From: Hymenobacter sp. J193
GTDB lineage: Bacteria; Bacteroidota; Bacteroidia; Cytophagales; Hymenobacteraceae
DNA: 64,000 nucleotides
Direction of reading: 5' to 3'
Assembly (NCBI RefSeq): GCF_024700075.1
Contig: NZ_JAJONE010000001.1
Location: 1 to 64,000, forward strand
A program made the translations under genes and the position numbers. The notes under the pieces are model-generated. The model was not told the origin of the DNA. It did no database searches and saw only the letters and a list, made by a program, of their open reading frames with translations. This document shows positions 1 to 9,456 of the stretch, piece after piece. How positions within the stretch are numbered: position 1 is the stretch's first letter; the number at the start of each line of letters is the position of its first letter.

Positions 1-358
1 AGCGGGCGGGCTTCCCTCTGTTTCGCCTAATCCCCTCCTACGCGCTTCCAAACGGCCTTTTGGGCACCTGCCATTGCTCGCGCTGACGTCAAGGACGCTC
101 GCGCTGAGGTGTAGGACGCCGCGTCGGCGTATCGAAAGCAGCGGCGGTAGCTCAGGACGAGTGCGGCAAGCCCGGGAGGCGCGCGCCCAGCTTCCTGGGT
201 GAGCGGCCACACCCATAGGAGGCCCGCGCTGAAGTTCCTGACCGGCCGCCGGCCGCAGAGTTAGCAGGCTTGCAAAGCCATTGAAATTGTGCAGCTTATC
301 AGGCCGCTGGCGGAGCGCACCGGGCTGGCAGCTATTCCAATACTTCCTTCCTCTATCT
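1..358. other. Left edge with no convincing gene
   Basis: No reading frame here has a recognisable product. The only structure I see is a 21-bp direct duplication (76-96 and 97-117, both starting GCTCGCGCTGA). A 61-codon frame on the minus strand (27-212) spans that duplication but is arginine/alanine-rich and looks like GC-driven chance coding. Confidence 0.4.
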
Positions 359-1044
359 ATGAAAAAAGAACCCGAAATCCCCCAGTACAGCATGTCCCAG
401 GCCGCTCTGGTGACCACCACCACCGAGCTTGGCTACCTGCGCCGCGACCAGGCAGCCCTGGCCGGGTACGGCATCCGTCGGCCCGCATCACCGAGTTGCA
501 AGCCCTGCTCACCGCCTTCGTGGCCCTGCCCACCGAGGGCGAGGGCGTGCAGGCCGCCGCTACTGCCACCCAGGCCAAAGAAGCCGCCCGCACCGCCGCC
601 CTGGGCACTATGCAGCGCGTGATGGGTATGGTGGGCCTGGTGCACGACAACCGTACCCCGCAGTACAAGGCCTTTGGCACCAGCGGCCTGAACTCGGCTT
701 CCGAAGGTGACCTGTACCTGGGGTTGGTACGCGCCGTGCGCGTGGGCCGCGCCAACCTGGCGGCCTACGCGTCCAAGGTCTGAAAGCCGCCGACCTCACC
801 CTGCTCGAAACCCAGAACGCGGCCCTGCTGGCCGCCATAGGCGAAGCAGCACGACGCGGAATCGGGGGCAGCGGCGGCTACCCAGCAGCGCCTGACGGCC
901 GGTAATGCCCTCTACGAGGAGCTGGTAGAGCTGTGTGAGGCCGGCAAAGCCGCCTTCGTGCAGACCGATGTGAGCAAGCACGAAGACTACGTGATTTACG
1001 ACGCGCCGGCGCCCGCGCCCACCACGCCCGCAGCTTCGGCCTGA
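359..1044 (+). pseudogene. Frame-disrupted hypothetical helical protein gene
   Basis: A single coding signal runs through three frames. It starts MKKEPEIPQYSMSQAALV at 359, shifts near 485 into a frame reading ITELQALLTAFVALP, shifts again near 781 (KAADLTLLETQNAALLAA), and shifts once more near 860 into a frame ending at the TGA at 1042-1044 (YEELVELCEAGKAAFVQTD). Restored, it would be about 228 residues, alanine-rich and mostly helical, with a Pro/Ala tail and no signal peptide. I do not recognise the family. Its helical, LTA-rich style weakly resembles the product at 55103-55699. It converges on the histidine kinase gene. Several shifts in 0.7 kb could be real decay, but the window also carries many likely homopolymer errors. 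Confidence 0.55.
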
Positions 1045-1073
1045 CGCTTCTGTCCCGGTGCGCTGACCAACCC

Positions 1074-1107
1074 AACGCCCCACCTGGCACCGGCCAGGTA
1101 GGGCGTT
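1074..1107. terminator. Inverted repeat between convergent genes
   Basis: Arms AACGCCC-CACCTGG and CCAGGT-GGGCGTT close over CACCGG. It lies between the 3' ends of two convergent genes and could end both transcripts, but there is no T-run. Confidence 0.45.
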
Positions 1108-1130
1108 AGCCATGTGAGCTCCGTGGGACG

Positions 1131-2996
1131 TTAGCTGCTACTGCTGGGCGTGTTCCAGTGGATGGTGAAGGTGGTTCCCTCTCCGATAATGCTGGTGACG
1201 GCCAGGTGCCCGCCCTGGCTGCTCACGATGCGCTGCACCAGGTACCAAGCCCACGCCCGTGCCATCTACGTGGGTGTGCTGGCGGGCGAAAGCTGGAATA
1301 TCGGGTGGGCCGGATCGTCGATGTGCATGCCCAGGCCGTTGTCGCGCACTTCCAGCACGGGCTGCCCATCCGGGGTGAGGTAGCTGCGCAAGACGATGAG
1401 CGGCGGGCGGTTGGGGTGGCTGAACTTCAGCGCGTTGCTCACCAGGTTATGCACCACGGAGCGCAGGTTGGCCCGGCTGTAGCGCAGGCCCGGGGCCTCG
1501 CCTACCTGCACGTCGATGCGCGCCCCGCGCTGCATAATCTCGGGGCGCAAACCCAGCGGGATTTCTTCCAGCACCAGGCTCATATCCAGCACCTCCACGG
1601 GCTCCTGCTGCCGCTGCGTGCGCACGGTGGTGGCCAGGTCGATGAGGGTGCTATCCAGCTCCGCCAGGGCGGTATCCACCATGCCCAGCATCACGGCCTG
1701 CTCGGGGTCGGCAAAAGAAGCGGAGCGGCGCAGCTCCTCGAACAGGCCGCGCAGGTTGTTGGTGGGCTGCCGCAGGTCGTGCGAGGCCGCGTACACGAAC
1801 GTATCCAGGTTGTGGTGAGCCCGGGAAAGCTCATCGTACTGCGTTTGCAGCACCTGCCGCAGCCGGTACTGCTCTTCGATATCGGAGCAGGTGCCAAACC
1901 AGCGTGGGCCGCTTTCGTCGCTTAGCTGCCGGGCCCGGATGGTGTGCCAGCGGTACACCCCATCGTAGCGCCGCAGCCGGTATTCGCCCTCAAACGCCTC
2001 CCCACTGGCTACGCTCTGCACCCAGCGGCGGGCGGCAGCCGCCTGCTCCTGCAGGTACAGCAGGCCCACCCAGCCCGTGGGCCCCAGCTCTTCCTTGGTC
2101 AGGCCGGTATACTCCATGGTGAACCGGTTGTAGTAGTCCACCAAGCCTTCGGCAGAGGCGGTCCACACCAGCTCGGGAATGCTGTCGGCCGGGAACCGCA
2201 GCTCGGCTTCTCCCCGACGGCGGGCCTCGCTCAGCTCCGCTCAGGTGTACCTCCGTTAGCGCCCCGTGCCAGAAAAAAGGCGCTTCGGGCGGATGCACTT
2301 CGGGCAGGGCACGGCTCAGCATCCAGCGGTACACGCCATCGTAGCGGCGCAAACGATACTCGAAGTTCCAACCCGTGCCCGTGCGACGACCGGCTGCGGA
2401 TTCGTAGAGCACCCGCAGCCGGTCGTCGGGTGCACCAGCAGAGGCCAGATGGCGGTCAGGTCGGCCGTGGGCGGCTGGCCGGTAAAGCGGTACCACTGCG
2501 GACTCACGTAGGTAACGGCCCCGGCCGCGTCCACGGTGTAAGTCATCAGCGGCGCGGTTTCGGTGAGCACCCGCAGGCGGGCATCGAGGTGGCGCGTGGT
2601 GAGGGCCAGCTCGTGGGCCCGCTGCCGGGCCGCTTCCTGCTCGCTAACATCTACCGCCAGCAAAAGCAAGCCGGATACCTGCCCTTGCTCGTCGTGGTAA
2701 GGCTGCACCGAGAGGTCGTAGCAGTGGCGGGGGCCGCAGGCGCAGGCCTTGGCCGTATGGTCGCTGCCGTCGGCGTAGATGCGCGGCAGCATCTCCAGGA
2801 AAACTGAGGGCAGGTTTCCCGGAAACTCAGTTACCCGCTGACCCGGCTGCCCTTCGCCCACCAGCTCGCGCATCCGGTCGTTGATGAAGCCATAGCGCAG
2901 GTCGGGGCCTTCCAGGGTGGCCACGCCGGCCTGCAGCTGGCGCAGCATCTGCTCAAAAGGAGAAGAAGGTTTCACGGACTGGTAGTAAATGCCCAC
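1131..2996 (-). pseudogene. PAS-domain sensor histidine kinase, frameshifted
   Basis: The coding signal begins at a GTG (2996) and ends at the TAA at 1131-1133. In order it encodes three PAS/PAC-like sensor segments (FEYRLRRYDGVYRW and EYRLRRYDGVYRW are the PAC ends), then a HisKA H-box (ASHDLRQPTNNL), an N-box (NLVSNALKF), a G1 box (DNGLGM) and a G2 box (HTHVDGTGVG). It lacks a transmembrane segment and should be a cytoplasmic sensor kinase. Frame changes near 2425, 2235, 1275 and 1245 break it into pieces, and none of the pieces is a complete kinase. Since the kinase boxes are intact in sequence, sequencing indels are at least as likely as decay. It follows the BLUF gene by about 60 bp on the same strand, suggesting co-transcription. 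No response regulator is adjacent. Confidence 0.7.
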
Positions 2997-3057
2997 GACA
3001 GCGCCCGGGCTGGTGCAGACTCATAAGAAATAAAGCGGGGCGGTCCGGCAACAGCCG

Positions 3058-3534
3058 CTAAAACGGCTGCCGCCTGTCAGGGTGCCAGGGGCAACACGTG
3101 GTGGTAAGGCTGCGAGGGTCGGAACCAAAGACGGCCAGCCGTACCAGCTCGACTACCAGGGCATCGGCAATGGGCAGTGAATCCGGGGCGGGCGGTATAT
3201 GATGCGGGAGCAGAAACCCCTGCAAGGCCTCGAAGCCCTCCGCTACCAGCGGGTGGAAGGCCATGGACCAGTCGGAAAAGCTGCGGGCCGCAATGGGTTT
3301 GTCTACGAGCTTGCGCACGTGGGAGTGCCGGCCGTCCTGGGCAATGCGCGCAAACAAGGCGTCGGCCGTTGCGTCCTCTCCCTCAAACAGCTGGGCAATG
3401 TTGCCGTGACTGTAAAATAACACCCCGGTAATACCATGCTGCTCATTATTGTGGCGGCTCTGGTCGAGCAGGTGCTGCAGGTCGTGGTCGGTCAACGCAT
3501 GTACAGCCCGACTTAGATACACTATATGCTTCAT
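3058..3534 (-). CDS. BLUF-domain blue-light sensor protein
   Basis: The N-terminal 95 residues match the BLUF (sensor of blue light using FAD) fold: MKHIVYLSRA with the flavin-contacting Tyr, an Asn in SRHNNEQHGITG, the Gln in NIAQLFEGE, the D-RH motif, and FSDWSMAF carrying the semi-conserved Trp and Met. About 60 further residues follow with no recognised output domain, so this is a short-type BLUF protein that probably signals through a partner. I chose the ATG at 3534 because BLUF domains begin almost at the N-terminus; an in-frame ATG at 3549 adds five residues. The PAS histidine kinase lies just downstream and is the obvious candidate partner (inference). Confidence 0.88.
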   Translation of the reverse strand: MKHIVYLSRAVHALTDHDLQHLLDQSRHNNEQHGITGVLFYSHGNIAQLFEGEDATADALFARIAQDGRHSHVRKLVDKPIAARSFSDWSMAFHPLVAEGFEALQGFLLPHHIPPAPDSLPIADALVVELVRLAVFGSDPRSLTTTCCPWHPDRRQPF

Positions 3535-3624
3535 GCTGCCAAAATACAACGCATTTGCTAACTAGGCCCCGCTGCTGCGCCTCCCGTTCCGGGCTTTCCG
3601 GGTATTTATGCGCCTGTTGCCACT

Positions 3625-3675
3625 AAAATCAAAAAGCCCCACCGGGCCGGAGCCAGGTGAGGCTTTTTGATTTTA
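3625..3675 (-). terminator. Intrinsic terminator after parE
   Basis: AAAATCAAAAAGCC..CACC pairs with GGTG.GGCTTTTTGATTTT across a 12-nt loop. It lies just past the parE stop codon and, read on the minus strand, ends in a T-rich tract. Confidence 0.8.
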
Positions 3676-3691
3676 TGGCTCGGTAGTATGG

Positions 3692-5610
3692 TTACGCAAA
3701 GGCCATATCTTCCTCGGCCAGCTCGCTCACGGGCAGCACGTCGGAGGTGATGAGGTCTTTTTCCTGGCGCAGGTTGTCGATGATGAATTCCTGGCGGGCG
3801 GGCGTATTCTTGCCCATGTAGTACGTGAGCACCTGCTGAATGCTGCGGTCCGACTGCAGGATAACGGGCTCCAGCTTGATGTTGTCGCCGATGAACTTGC
3901 CGAACTCGTCGGGGCTGATTTCGCCCAGGCCCTTGAAGCGGGTCACCTCGGGATTGCGGCCCAGCTGGCGCATGGCGGCCTGCTTTTCCTGCTCGTTGTA
4001 GCAGTAGATGGTCGTTTTCTTGTTGCGGACGCGGAACAGCGGGGTTTCCAGAATGAACACGTGGCCGTTGCGCACCAAATCGGGGAAGAACTGCAGGAAG
4101 AAGGTCAGCAGCAGCAGGCGGATGTGCATGCCGTCCACATCGGCGTCGGTGGCAATAACCACGCGGTTGTAGCGCAGGTGCTCAATACCTTCCTCAATGT
4201 TGAGGGCGTGCTGCAGCAGGTTCAGCTCCTCATTTTCGTACACTATCTTCTTCTTGAGCCCGAAGCAGTTGAGAGGCTTGCCGCGCAAACTGAACACAGC
4301 TTCCGTTTCCACGTTGCGGCTCTTGGTGATGGAGCCGGAAGCCGAGTCCCCCTCCGTGATGAACAGGGTGGTGAGCAGGGCCTTTTCGGGCTCTTTGGTT
4401 TCGCCCAGGTGGAAGCGGCAGTCCCGCAGCTTGCGGTTGTGCAGGTTGGCTTTCTTGGCGCGCTGGTTGGCCAGTTTTTTCACCCCGGCCATGTCCTTCC
4501 GCTCCCGCTCGCTCTGCTCGATGCGCTTTTTGAGGGCCTCGGCTACGGCGGGGTTCTTGTGCAGGTAGTTATCGAGGTGCTCCTTAAGGAAATCCAGGAT
4601 GAACCCGCGCACGGTAGGGCCGTCCTCCCCATGTTGATAGAGCCGAGCTTGGTTTTGGTTTGCGACTCAAACACCGGCTCCTGCACCCGCACCGAAATGG
4701 CGGCAATGATAGAGCCGCGGATATCGGCCGCATCGTACTCTTTTTTATAGAACTCGCGTACGGTTTTCACTACGGCCTCGCGGAAAGCGGCCAGGTGGGT
4801 ACCGCCCTGGGTGGTGTACTGCCCGTTCACGAAGGAGTAGTATTCCTCGCCGTACTCGTTGCCGTGGGTGAGGGCCAGCTCAATATCCGGGGCCTTGAGG
4901 TGAATGATGTCGTAGCGCAGGCTCTCGGGGTCGGCTTTGCGGGCCAGCAGATCCTTCAGCCCGTTTTCGGAAAAGTACTTCTGTCCGTTGAAGTTGATGG
5001 TCAGGCCCGCGTTCAGGTACACGTAGTTCCAGACCTGGTTTTCGAGGTACTCCGGAATGAAGCGGTAGTTTTTAAAGATGGTGTCGTCGGGCTGGAACAC
5101 CATCAGCGTGCCGTTGCGCTGGGAAGTAGGCTGGGGCTTGGCGTCGGTTTTGAGCACGCCCTGCTCAAACTCGGCGGCCTTCATTTGCCCGTCGCGCACG
5201 CTCTGCACCAGAAAATAATTGCTGAGGGCATTAACCGCCTTGGTGCCCACGCCGTTCAAGCCCACAGATTTCTGAAAGACCTTGCTGTCGTACTTGCCGC
5301 CCGTATTGATTTTGCTGACGACCTCCACCACCTTGCCCAGCGGAATGCCGCGGCCGTAGTCGCGCACCTGCACGCGCTGGTCGGAGATTTTGATGTCGAT
5401 GGTGCGGCCGTGGCCCATCACGTGCTCATCAATGGAGTTGTCGATAACCTCCTTCACCAGCACGTAGATGCCGTCGTCGTAGCTGGAGCCGTCGCCGAGC
5501 TTGCCGATGTACATGCCGGGGCGCAGCCGGATATGCTCGCGCCAGTCGAGGGAGCGGATGCTGTCTTCGGTGTATGCGTGTTGGGCGGGGAGTACTTGTG
5601 GTTCAGCCAT
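3692..5610 (-). CDS. parE: DNA topoisomerase IV subunit B (one frameshift)
   Basis: ATPase/TOPRIM subunit of topoisomerase IV, which decatenates daughter chromosomes together with ParC. The N-terminal GHKL ATPase starts with [16 protein letters not shown] and [14 protein letters not shown], with the Mg-binding Asn in [10 protein letters not shown]. The transducer follows, then the TOPRIM domain ([12 protein letters not shown], and [12 protein letters not shown] with the DxD metal ligands). This opening is typical of Bacteroidota ParE, not GyrB. The gene is split near 4620-4630: the minus strand reads ATGGGGAGGACGG, where one more G would restore the expected [11 protein letters not shown]. 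That is a one-base loss in a G-run inside an essential gene, so I treat it as a sequence error. About 640 residues when restored. No parC is adjacent. Confidence 0.93.
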
Positions 5611-5803
5611 CGGGAATCCGGTAAACGTATGCGAGGTAAAATAACGCAGAAAATTGACCTTTTCCGCGTCGGGCTTGCGCTAGTAAAATTAGCAAAAACT
5701 CCTCTCCCAACCGGCACGACAGTGAAAATAGTTTCACGTTTTTCTTTTGCCGCTTCACCAACAGCTCTTTCCCTCTCCCCTATTTCCTAATCGTATTAGC
5801 CAA

Positions 5804-6991
5804 ATGTTTCCTCCCTCTACCCAACATCATTTGCCCCCCTCGGGCCACAAGCCCAACGCTGAGGTGCGCCAGACGCCCGTCATCCAGTTTGCGTTCCTGC
5901 TGTTGTCGGGCGTACTGCTGGTATACTCGCTCAAAGTTCTCGACGACGTGCTGCTGCCGCTGCTGTTCTCGGCGCTTTTTGCCTTGCTGCTGCTGCCCAT
6001 CAGCCGCTGGCTGGAGCTGAAAGGCGTGCCCCGGGTGCTGGCCATCATCCTGTGTCTGCTGCTGATGGTGGTGGTGTTTGCGGGTATCGTTTTCGGGTTT
6101 GGCTCCCAGCTGGGCCAGTTCAAGAATGAGCTGCCCAAGCTGCAGGACAAGCTGCTGCAGTTTTTCCACGACATTCAGGCCTGGGCGGCCAACCGCTTCG
6201 GTATCGAGCCTATTTCGGATGAAGAGCTCAAGAAATCCACGCTGGACTCCCTGAAGAAGAGCAGCGGCGGCTACCTCAACTCCACACTCAACATGACCTC
6301 GGCTGTAGTCGGCAACCTGCTGCAGGTGCCCATCTACATCTTCTGCTTTCTGTACTACCGCGACCATCTGCGCCAGTTTCTGTTCCGCTTCGTGAGCCCC
6401 GACAAGCGCACGGCCGCCCTCAACACCCTCGACAACATCCAGACCGTGGTGCAAGCCTATATTTCGGGCTTGTTCAAGGTCATTGTGATTGTGGCCGTGC
6501 TCAACGCCATCGGGCTGCTGGCCCTGCAGGTGAAGTTTGCCATCTTCTTTGCCATTTTTGCCTCCGTGCTGGCCGTCATCCCCTACATCGGCATTATGCT
6601 GGGAGCCAGCATCCCGGCCATTATTACCTTGGTGGAAACCGGCTCCCCCCTGCATGCAGCGGGCGTTATCGGGGTGTTTGCTTTCGTGCAGTTTCTGGAA
6701 GGCAACTTCATTACGCCCATGATTACCGGCTCGCAGGTGAGCATCAACCCCATGGCGGCCATTGTGGCGCTGGTGCTGGGCGCCGAGCTCTGGGGCACCC
6801 CCGGCATGATTCTGAGCATTCCGCTGATTGCGGTGATTAAGGTGGTGCTGGATGCCAGCAAAGCCACCGAGCCCTGGGGCTTTCTGCTGGGCGATACGGC
6901 CGAGGGAGAAGACACTATCCAAAGCGTGGCGGGCGGCGAGCCGGGCTTTTTCAAGCGGCTCTGGGGGCGCATCATGGGCCAGGGCTCGTAA
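5804..6991 (+). CDS. AI-2E family (PerM-type) membrane transporter
   Basis: A 395-residue inner-membrane protein of the AI-2E/PerM permease family. Paired hydrophobic helices occupy about residues 25-95, a hydrophilic segment rich in Lys/Glu follows (about 105-165), and a helical bundle with the family-typical stretches FAIFASVLAVIPYIG and FLEGNFITPMITG runs to the end. Family members include the E. coli AI-2 exporter TqsA and Na+/H+-linked homologues, so the substrate cannot be named from sequence. The start chosen is the ATG at 5804 (MFPPSTQHH), which lacks a good Shine-Dalgarno, as is normal in this phylum. An upstream in-frame start at 5747 is less likely. The gene is divergent from parE. 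Confidence 0.88.
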   Translation: MFPPSTQHHLPPSGHKPNAEVRQTPVIQFAFLLLSGVLLVYSLKVLDDVLLPLLFSALFALLLLPISRWLELKGVPRVLAIILCLLLMVVVFAGIVFGFGSQLGQFKNELPKLQDKLLQFFHDIQAWAANRFGIEPISDEELKKSTLDSLKKSSGGYLNSTLNMTSAVVGNLLQVPIYIFCFLYYRDHLRQFLFRFVSPDKRTAALNTLDNIQTVVQAYISGLFKVIVIVAVLNAIGLLALQVKFAIFFAIFASVLAVIPYIGIMLGASIPAIITLVETGSPLHAAGVIGVFAFVQFLEGNFITPMITGSQVSINPMAAIVALVLGAELWGTPGMILSIPLIAVIKVVLDASKATEPWGFLLGDTAEGEDTIQSVAGGEPGFFKRLWGRIMGQGS

Positions 6992-7090
6992 CCCCGACCA
7001 TACATGCACAGTATACACGGGCAGAATCGGCTGTATATCCGGCTTCGATTCGCCTGAATTCCTTTCCAACCACCTTAACATACTTTACCG

Positions 7091-7567
7091 ATGGCTGCCA
7101 TCACCGATAATACCGCCCGCGCATTCAACGACCTCGTCGAAATCAATAAAACCGCCACCAAAGGCTACCAGCAGGCCGCTGAGGGTGTAACCAGCCCCGA
7201 TTTGCGCGCAGAGCTAAGCAAGTTCAGCCAGCAGCGCGCCCAGTTTGCCGCCGACCTGGAGCAGGCTGCCCGCCGCAGTGGCGTGGAAGCCCCTAGCCAG
7301 GAAAGCACCGTAGAAGGTGCCCTTACCGACGCCGCTGCCGCCCTGCACCGCGGCTGGATCAACATCAAATCGGCCATTACGGGCCAAGACGACTCGGCCA
7401 TCCTGGGCGAGTGCGAAACCGGCGACGCCGTGGCTCTGCAGGCCTATGAAACGGCCCTGCGCTCCAGTGAGCTGCCCGTAGAAGCCCGCAACGTGATTCA
7501 GCAGCAGCACGGCGACATTCTGTCGGCTAAAAACTGGGTTACCCAGCAGAAAGGCCGCGTAAGCTAA
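7091..7567 (+). CDS. PA2169-family four-helix-bundle protein (DUF2383)
   Basis: A 158-residue soluble helical protein (AAITDNTARAFNDLVEI at the start, then DLRAELSKFSQQRAQFAADL and a C-terminal IQQQHGDILSAKNWV). This is the pattern of the PA2169/DUF2383 ferritin-like bundle, in which each molecule has four long helices with scattered Glu/His. The family has no settled function; stress-related expression is commonly reported. It is monocistronic, about 100 bp after the AI-2E permease, and is closed by a strong terminator. Confidence 0.85.
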   Translation: MAAITDNTARAFNDLVEINKTATKGYQQAAEGVTSPDLRAELSKFSQQRAQFAADLEQAARRSGVEAPSQESTVEGALTDAAAALHRGWINIKSAITGQDDSAILGECETGDAVALQAYETALRSSELPVEARNVIQQQHGDILSAKNWVTQQKGRVS

Positions 7568-7586
7568 TCGCTTCGCCTGCTTTGAG

Positions 7587-7625
7587 AAAGCGCCCGTCAG
7601 CTTCCGCTGGCGGGCGCTTTTTTTT
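7587..7625 (+). terminator. Intrinsic terminator
   Basis: AAAGCGCCCG-CAGC pairs with GCTG-CGGGCGCTTT across TTCC, followed by eight T. It directly follows the PA2169-family gene. Confidence 0.9.
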
Positions 7626-7652
7626 GGGGCCTGAGGCGGGCGGGCAGGGCGG

Positions 7653-7679
7653 TTGCAACCTTATCAGTGGCTATCTTTG
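7653..7679 (+). promoter_or_regulatory. Bacteroidota-type promoter (-33/-7)
   Basis: TATCTTTG at 7672-7679 is an exact TAnnTTTG -7 box and TTG at 7653-7655 sits 16 nt upstream, slightly short of the usual 17-23 spacing. It overlaps the most upstream GTG start of the next gene, which argues that translation begins downstream. Confidence 0.55.
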
Positions 7680-7723
7680 TTACCAAGCACGTTAGCAAGT
7701 TTCCGCTTCAGAATCCGCCGCAT

Positions 7724-9202
7724 TTGTACGCCATTATCGACCTTGAAACCACCGGGGGGCAGCCCGCCCAGGACCGCATCACCGAAATTGCCATTTTCAT
7801 TCACGATGGCGAAAAGGTGGTGGACCAGTACGACACCCTGCTGAACCCCGGCCGGCCCATCCCCTTCTTCATCACCCAACTCACCGGCATCACCGATGAC
7901 ATGGTACGCGACGCGCCCAAGTTCCACGAGGTAGCGCGCAAAGTGGTGGAAATGACGGAAGGCTGCGTGTTTGTGGCCCACAACGTGCGCTTCGACTACT
8001 CCTTTCTGAAAAAGGAATTTGCGGACCTGGGCTATAACTACTCGCGCAAAACACTGTGCACCGTGCGCCTGAGCCGCTCCCTGATGCCGGGGCAGCCGAG
8101 CTACAGCCTGGGCAAGCTGTGCCAGAACATCGGGATTCCGCTGAATGGCCGCCACCGCGCCGCTGGCGACGCTGGCGCCACCGCCATCCTGTTCGACCGG
8201 CTCCTGAAAATCAGCCAGCAGGACGAGGCCCTGCGCAACCCCACCGTGAGCCCGGCCGATACCCTGGCGGCCGTAGATGCGCTGGCGCCGGGCGGGAAGA
8301 AGCCAGCCAAGCAGCCTTCCGCCCGCAAGGTGGAGGCCGTGCGCGAGGCCATCCGCACGGCGCTGCTGCCCCCCAACATCACGCCCGAGAAAGTGAGCAG
8401 CCTGCCCCAGGAAGCCGGCGTGTACTACTTCCACAACGAGGCCGGCGAGGTTATCTACGTGGGCAAGAGCATTAATATCTACAAGCGCATTCAGCAGCAC
8501 TTCGCCGTCGATTACAAGTCGCGCAAGAGCATCGAGTTCAAGAACTCCATTTCCGACATTACCTGGGAGCTGACGGGCTCGGAGTTGGTGGCGCTGCTTT
8601 ATGAGTCGCACGAAATCAAGCGACTGAAACCGCTCTACAACCGCGCCCAGCGCCGCTCAGTGTTTCCGGCGGGTATTTTCCTGCGTACCGACGACCAAGG
8701 GTACAAGCATCTCTACTACGGCAAGGCCGACGACCATGCCCAGTCGCACCCGCTCATTGCGCTGGCCAACCAGTACAAAGCCAAGGCCTTCCTGTTCCAC
8801 AAAGTCTCGAAGTTCAACCTTTGCCAGAAGCTCTGTGACCTGTACAAAACCCCGGGCTCCTGCTTCGACTACCAGGTGCACCGCTGCAAGGGTGCCTGCC
8901 TGGGCCTGGAGCCCGCCGAGGAATACAACAAGCGCGTGGAGGAAGCCGTGGAAAGCTTCACCTACGAGCACGGCTCCTTCGTGGTGCTGGGGCGAGGCCG
9001 GCGCGAAGATGAGAAGACGCTGGTGGTGGTAGAAAACGGCCGTTACCTGGGCTTCGGCTACGTGGATGAGTCGTTTTCCGCCCGCCGCTTCGTCGATTTC
9101 AAGGACGCCATCAAGCGCTACAACGACAACAAGGACGTGCAGCAGATCATCCGCCAGTACCTGCGCACCAAGCACAAGGACAAGGTGAAGATTTTTAAGT
9201 GA
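7724..9202 (+). CDS. DnaQ-like 3'-5' exonuclease fused to UvrC-type GIY-YIG nuclease
   Basis: Two nuclease modules in one chain. Residues 1-170 are a DEDDh exonuclease of the PolC/DnaQ epsilon type: DLETTGG (DxE), GCVFVAHNVRFD and the terminal HRAAGDAGAT His/Asp pair. After a Pro/Lys linker, a GIY-YIG domain (GVYYFHNEAGEVIYVGKS) like that of UvrC/Cho follows, and then a Cys-bearing region (LCQKLCDLYKTPGSC). The likely role is DNA repair, with incision and trimming. The longest frame starts at GTG 7667, inside the promoter -7 box. I prefer the in-frame TTG at 7724, which gives (M)YAIIDLETTGG at the N-terminus. It is single, not in an operon. Confidence 0.85.
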   Translation: MYAIIDLETTGGQPAQDRITEIAIFIHDGEKVVDQYDTLLNPGRPIPFFITQLTGITDDMVRDAPKFHEVARKVVEMTEGCVFVAHNVRFDYSFLKKEFADLGYNYSRKTLCTVRLSRSLMPGQPSYSLGKLCQNIGIPLNGRHRAAGDAGATAILFDRLLKISQQDEALRNPTVSPADTLAAVDALAPGGKKPAKQPSARKVEAVREAIRTALLPPNITPEKVSSLPQEAGVYYFHNEAGEVIYVGKSINIYKRIQQHFAVDYKSRKSIEFKNSISDITWELTGSELVALLYESHEIKRLKPLYNRAQRRSVFPAGIFLRTDDQGYKHLYYGKADDHAQSHPLIALANQYKAKAFLFHKVSKFNLCQKLCDLYKTPGSCFDYQVHRCKGACLGLEPAEEYNKRVEEAVESFTYEHGSFVVLGRGRREDEKTLVVVENGRYLGFGYVDESFSARRFVDFKDAIKRYNDNKDVQQIIRQYLRTKHKDKVKIFK

Positions 9203-9213
9203 AGGTGACAGGT

Positions 9214-9410
9214 ACTGTCATTGCGAGCATGTGGCGCATCAAGCCAGTGTCGAAGCAATCCGTCCTTTTCAAAACCAGATACATCTTTTTACCAGAAAGC
9301 CACTGACGTATGCTTACGCCAAGGGCTTTTTACATTTCAGGGGTTAGTGCGTTGCTCAGGACGGCTTGCTTCGACACTGGCTTGATGCGCCACATGCTCG
9401 CAATGACAGT
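9214..9410. repeat. Long inverted repeat (MITE-like), 53-bp arms
   Basis: The arm 9214-9266 (starting ACTGTCATTGCGAGCATG) is the reverse complement of 9358-9410 with a single mismatch, around a 91-bp centre. The outer flanks carry further copies of GTGACAGGTA. The right arm plus part of the centre recurs, diverged, at about 12857-12905, so this is a dispersed element. It lies between a plus-strand and a minus-strand 3' end. Confidence 0.85.
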
Positions 9411-9456
9411 ATGTTACTTGTTACCTGTCACATGTTACCTCATCACCTGCCCCAAC

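Noticed and set aside
27..212. 61-codon minus-strand frame at the left edge
   Set aside because: Arg/Ala-rich, spans a 21-bp duplication and has no support from context.
3692..5610. Calling the topoisomerase gene gyrB
   Set aside because: The [17 protein letters not shown] opening is that of Bacteroidota ParE; GyrB has a different start and its own insert.
5780..7081. 433-codon minus-strand frame opposite the AI-2E permease gene
   Set aside because: Gln/His/Gly-rich, no domain, exact shadow of a well-supported plus-strand gene.
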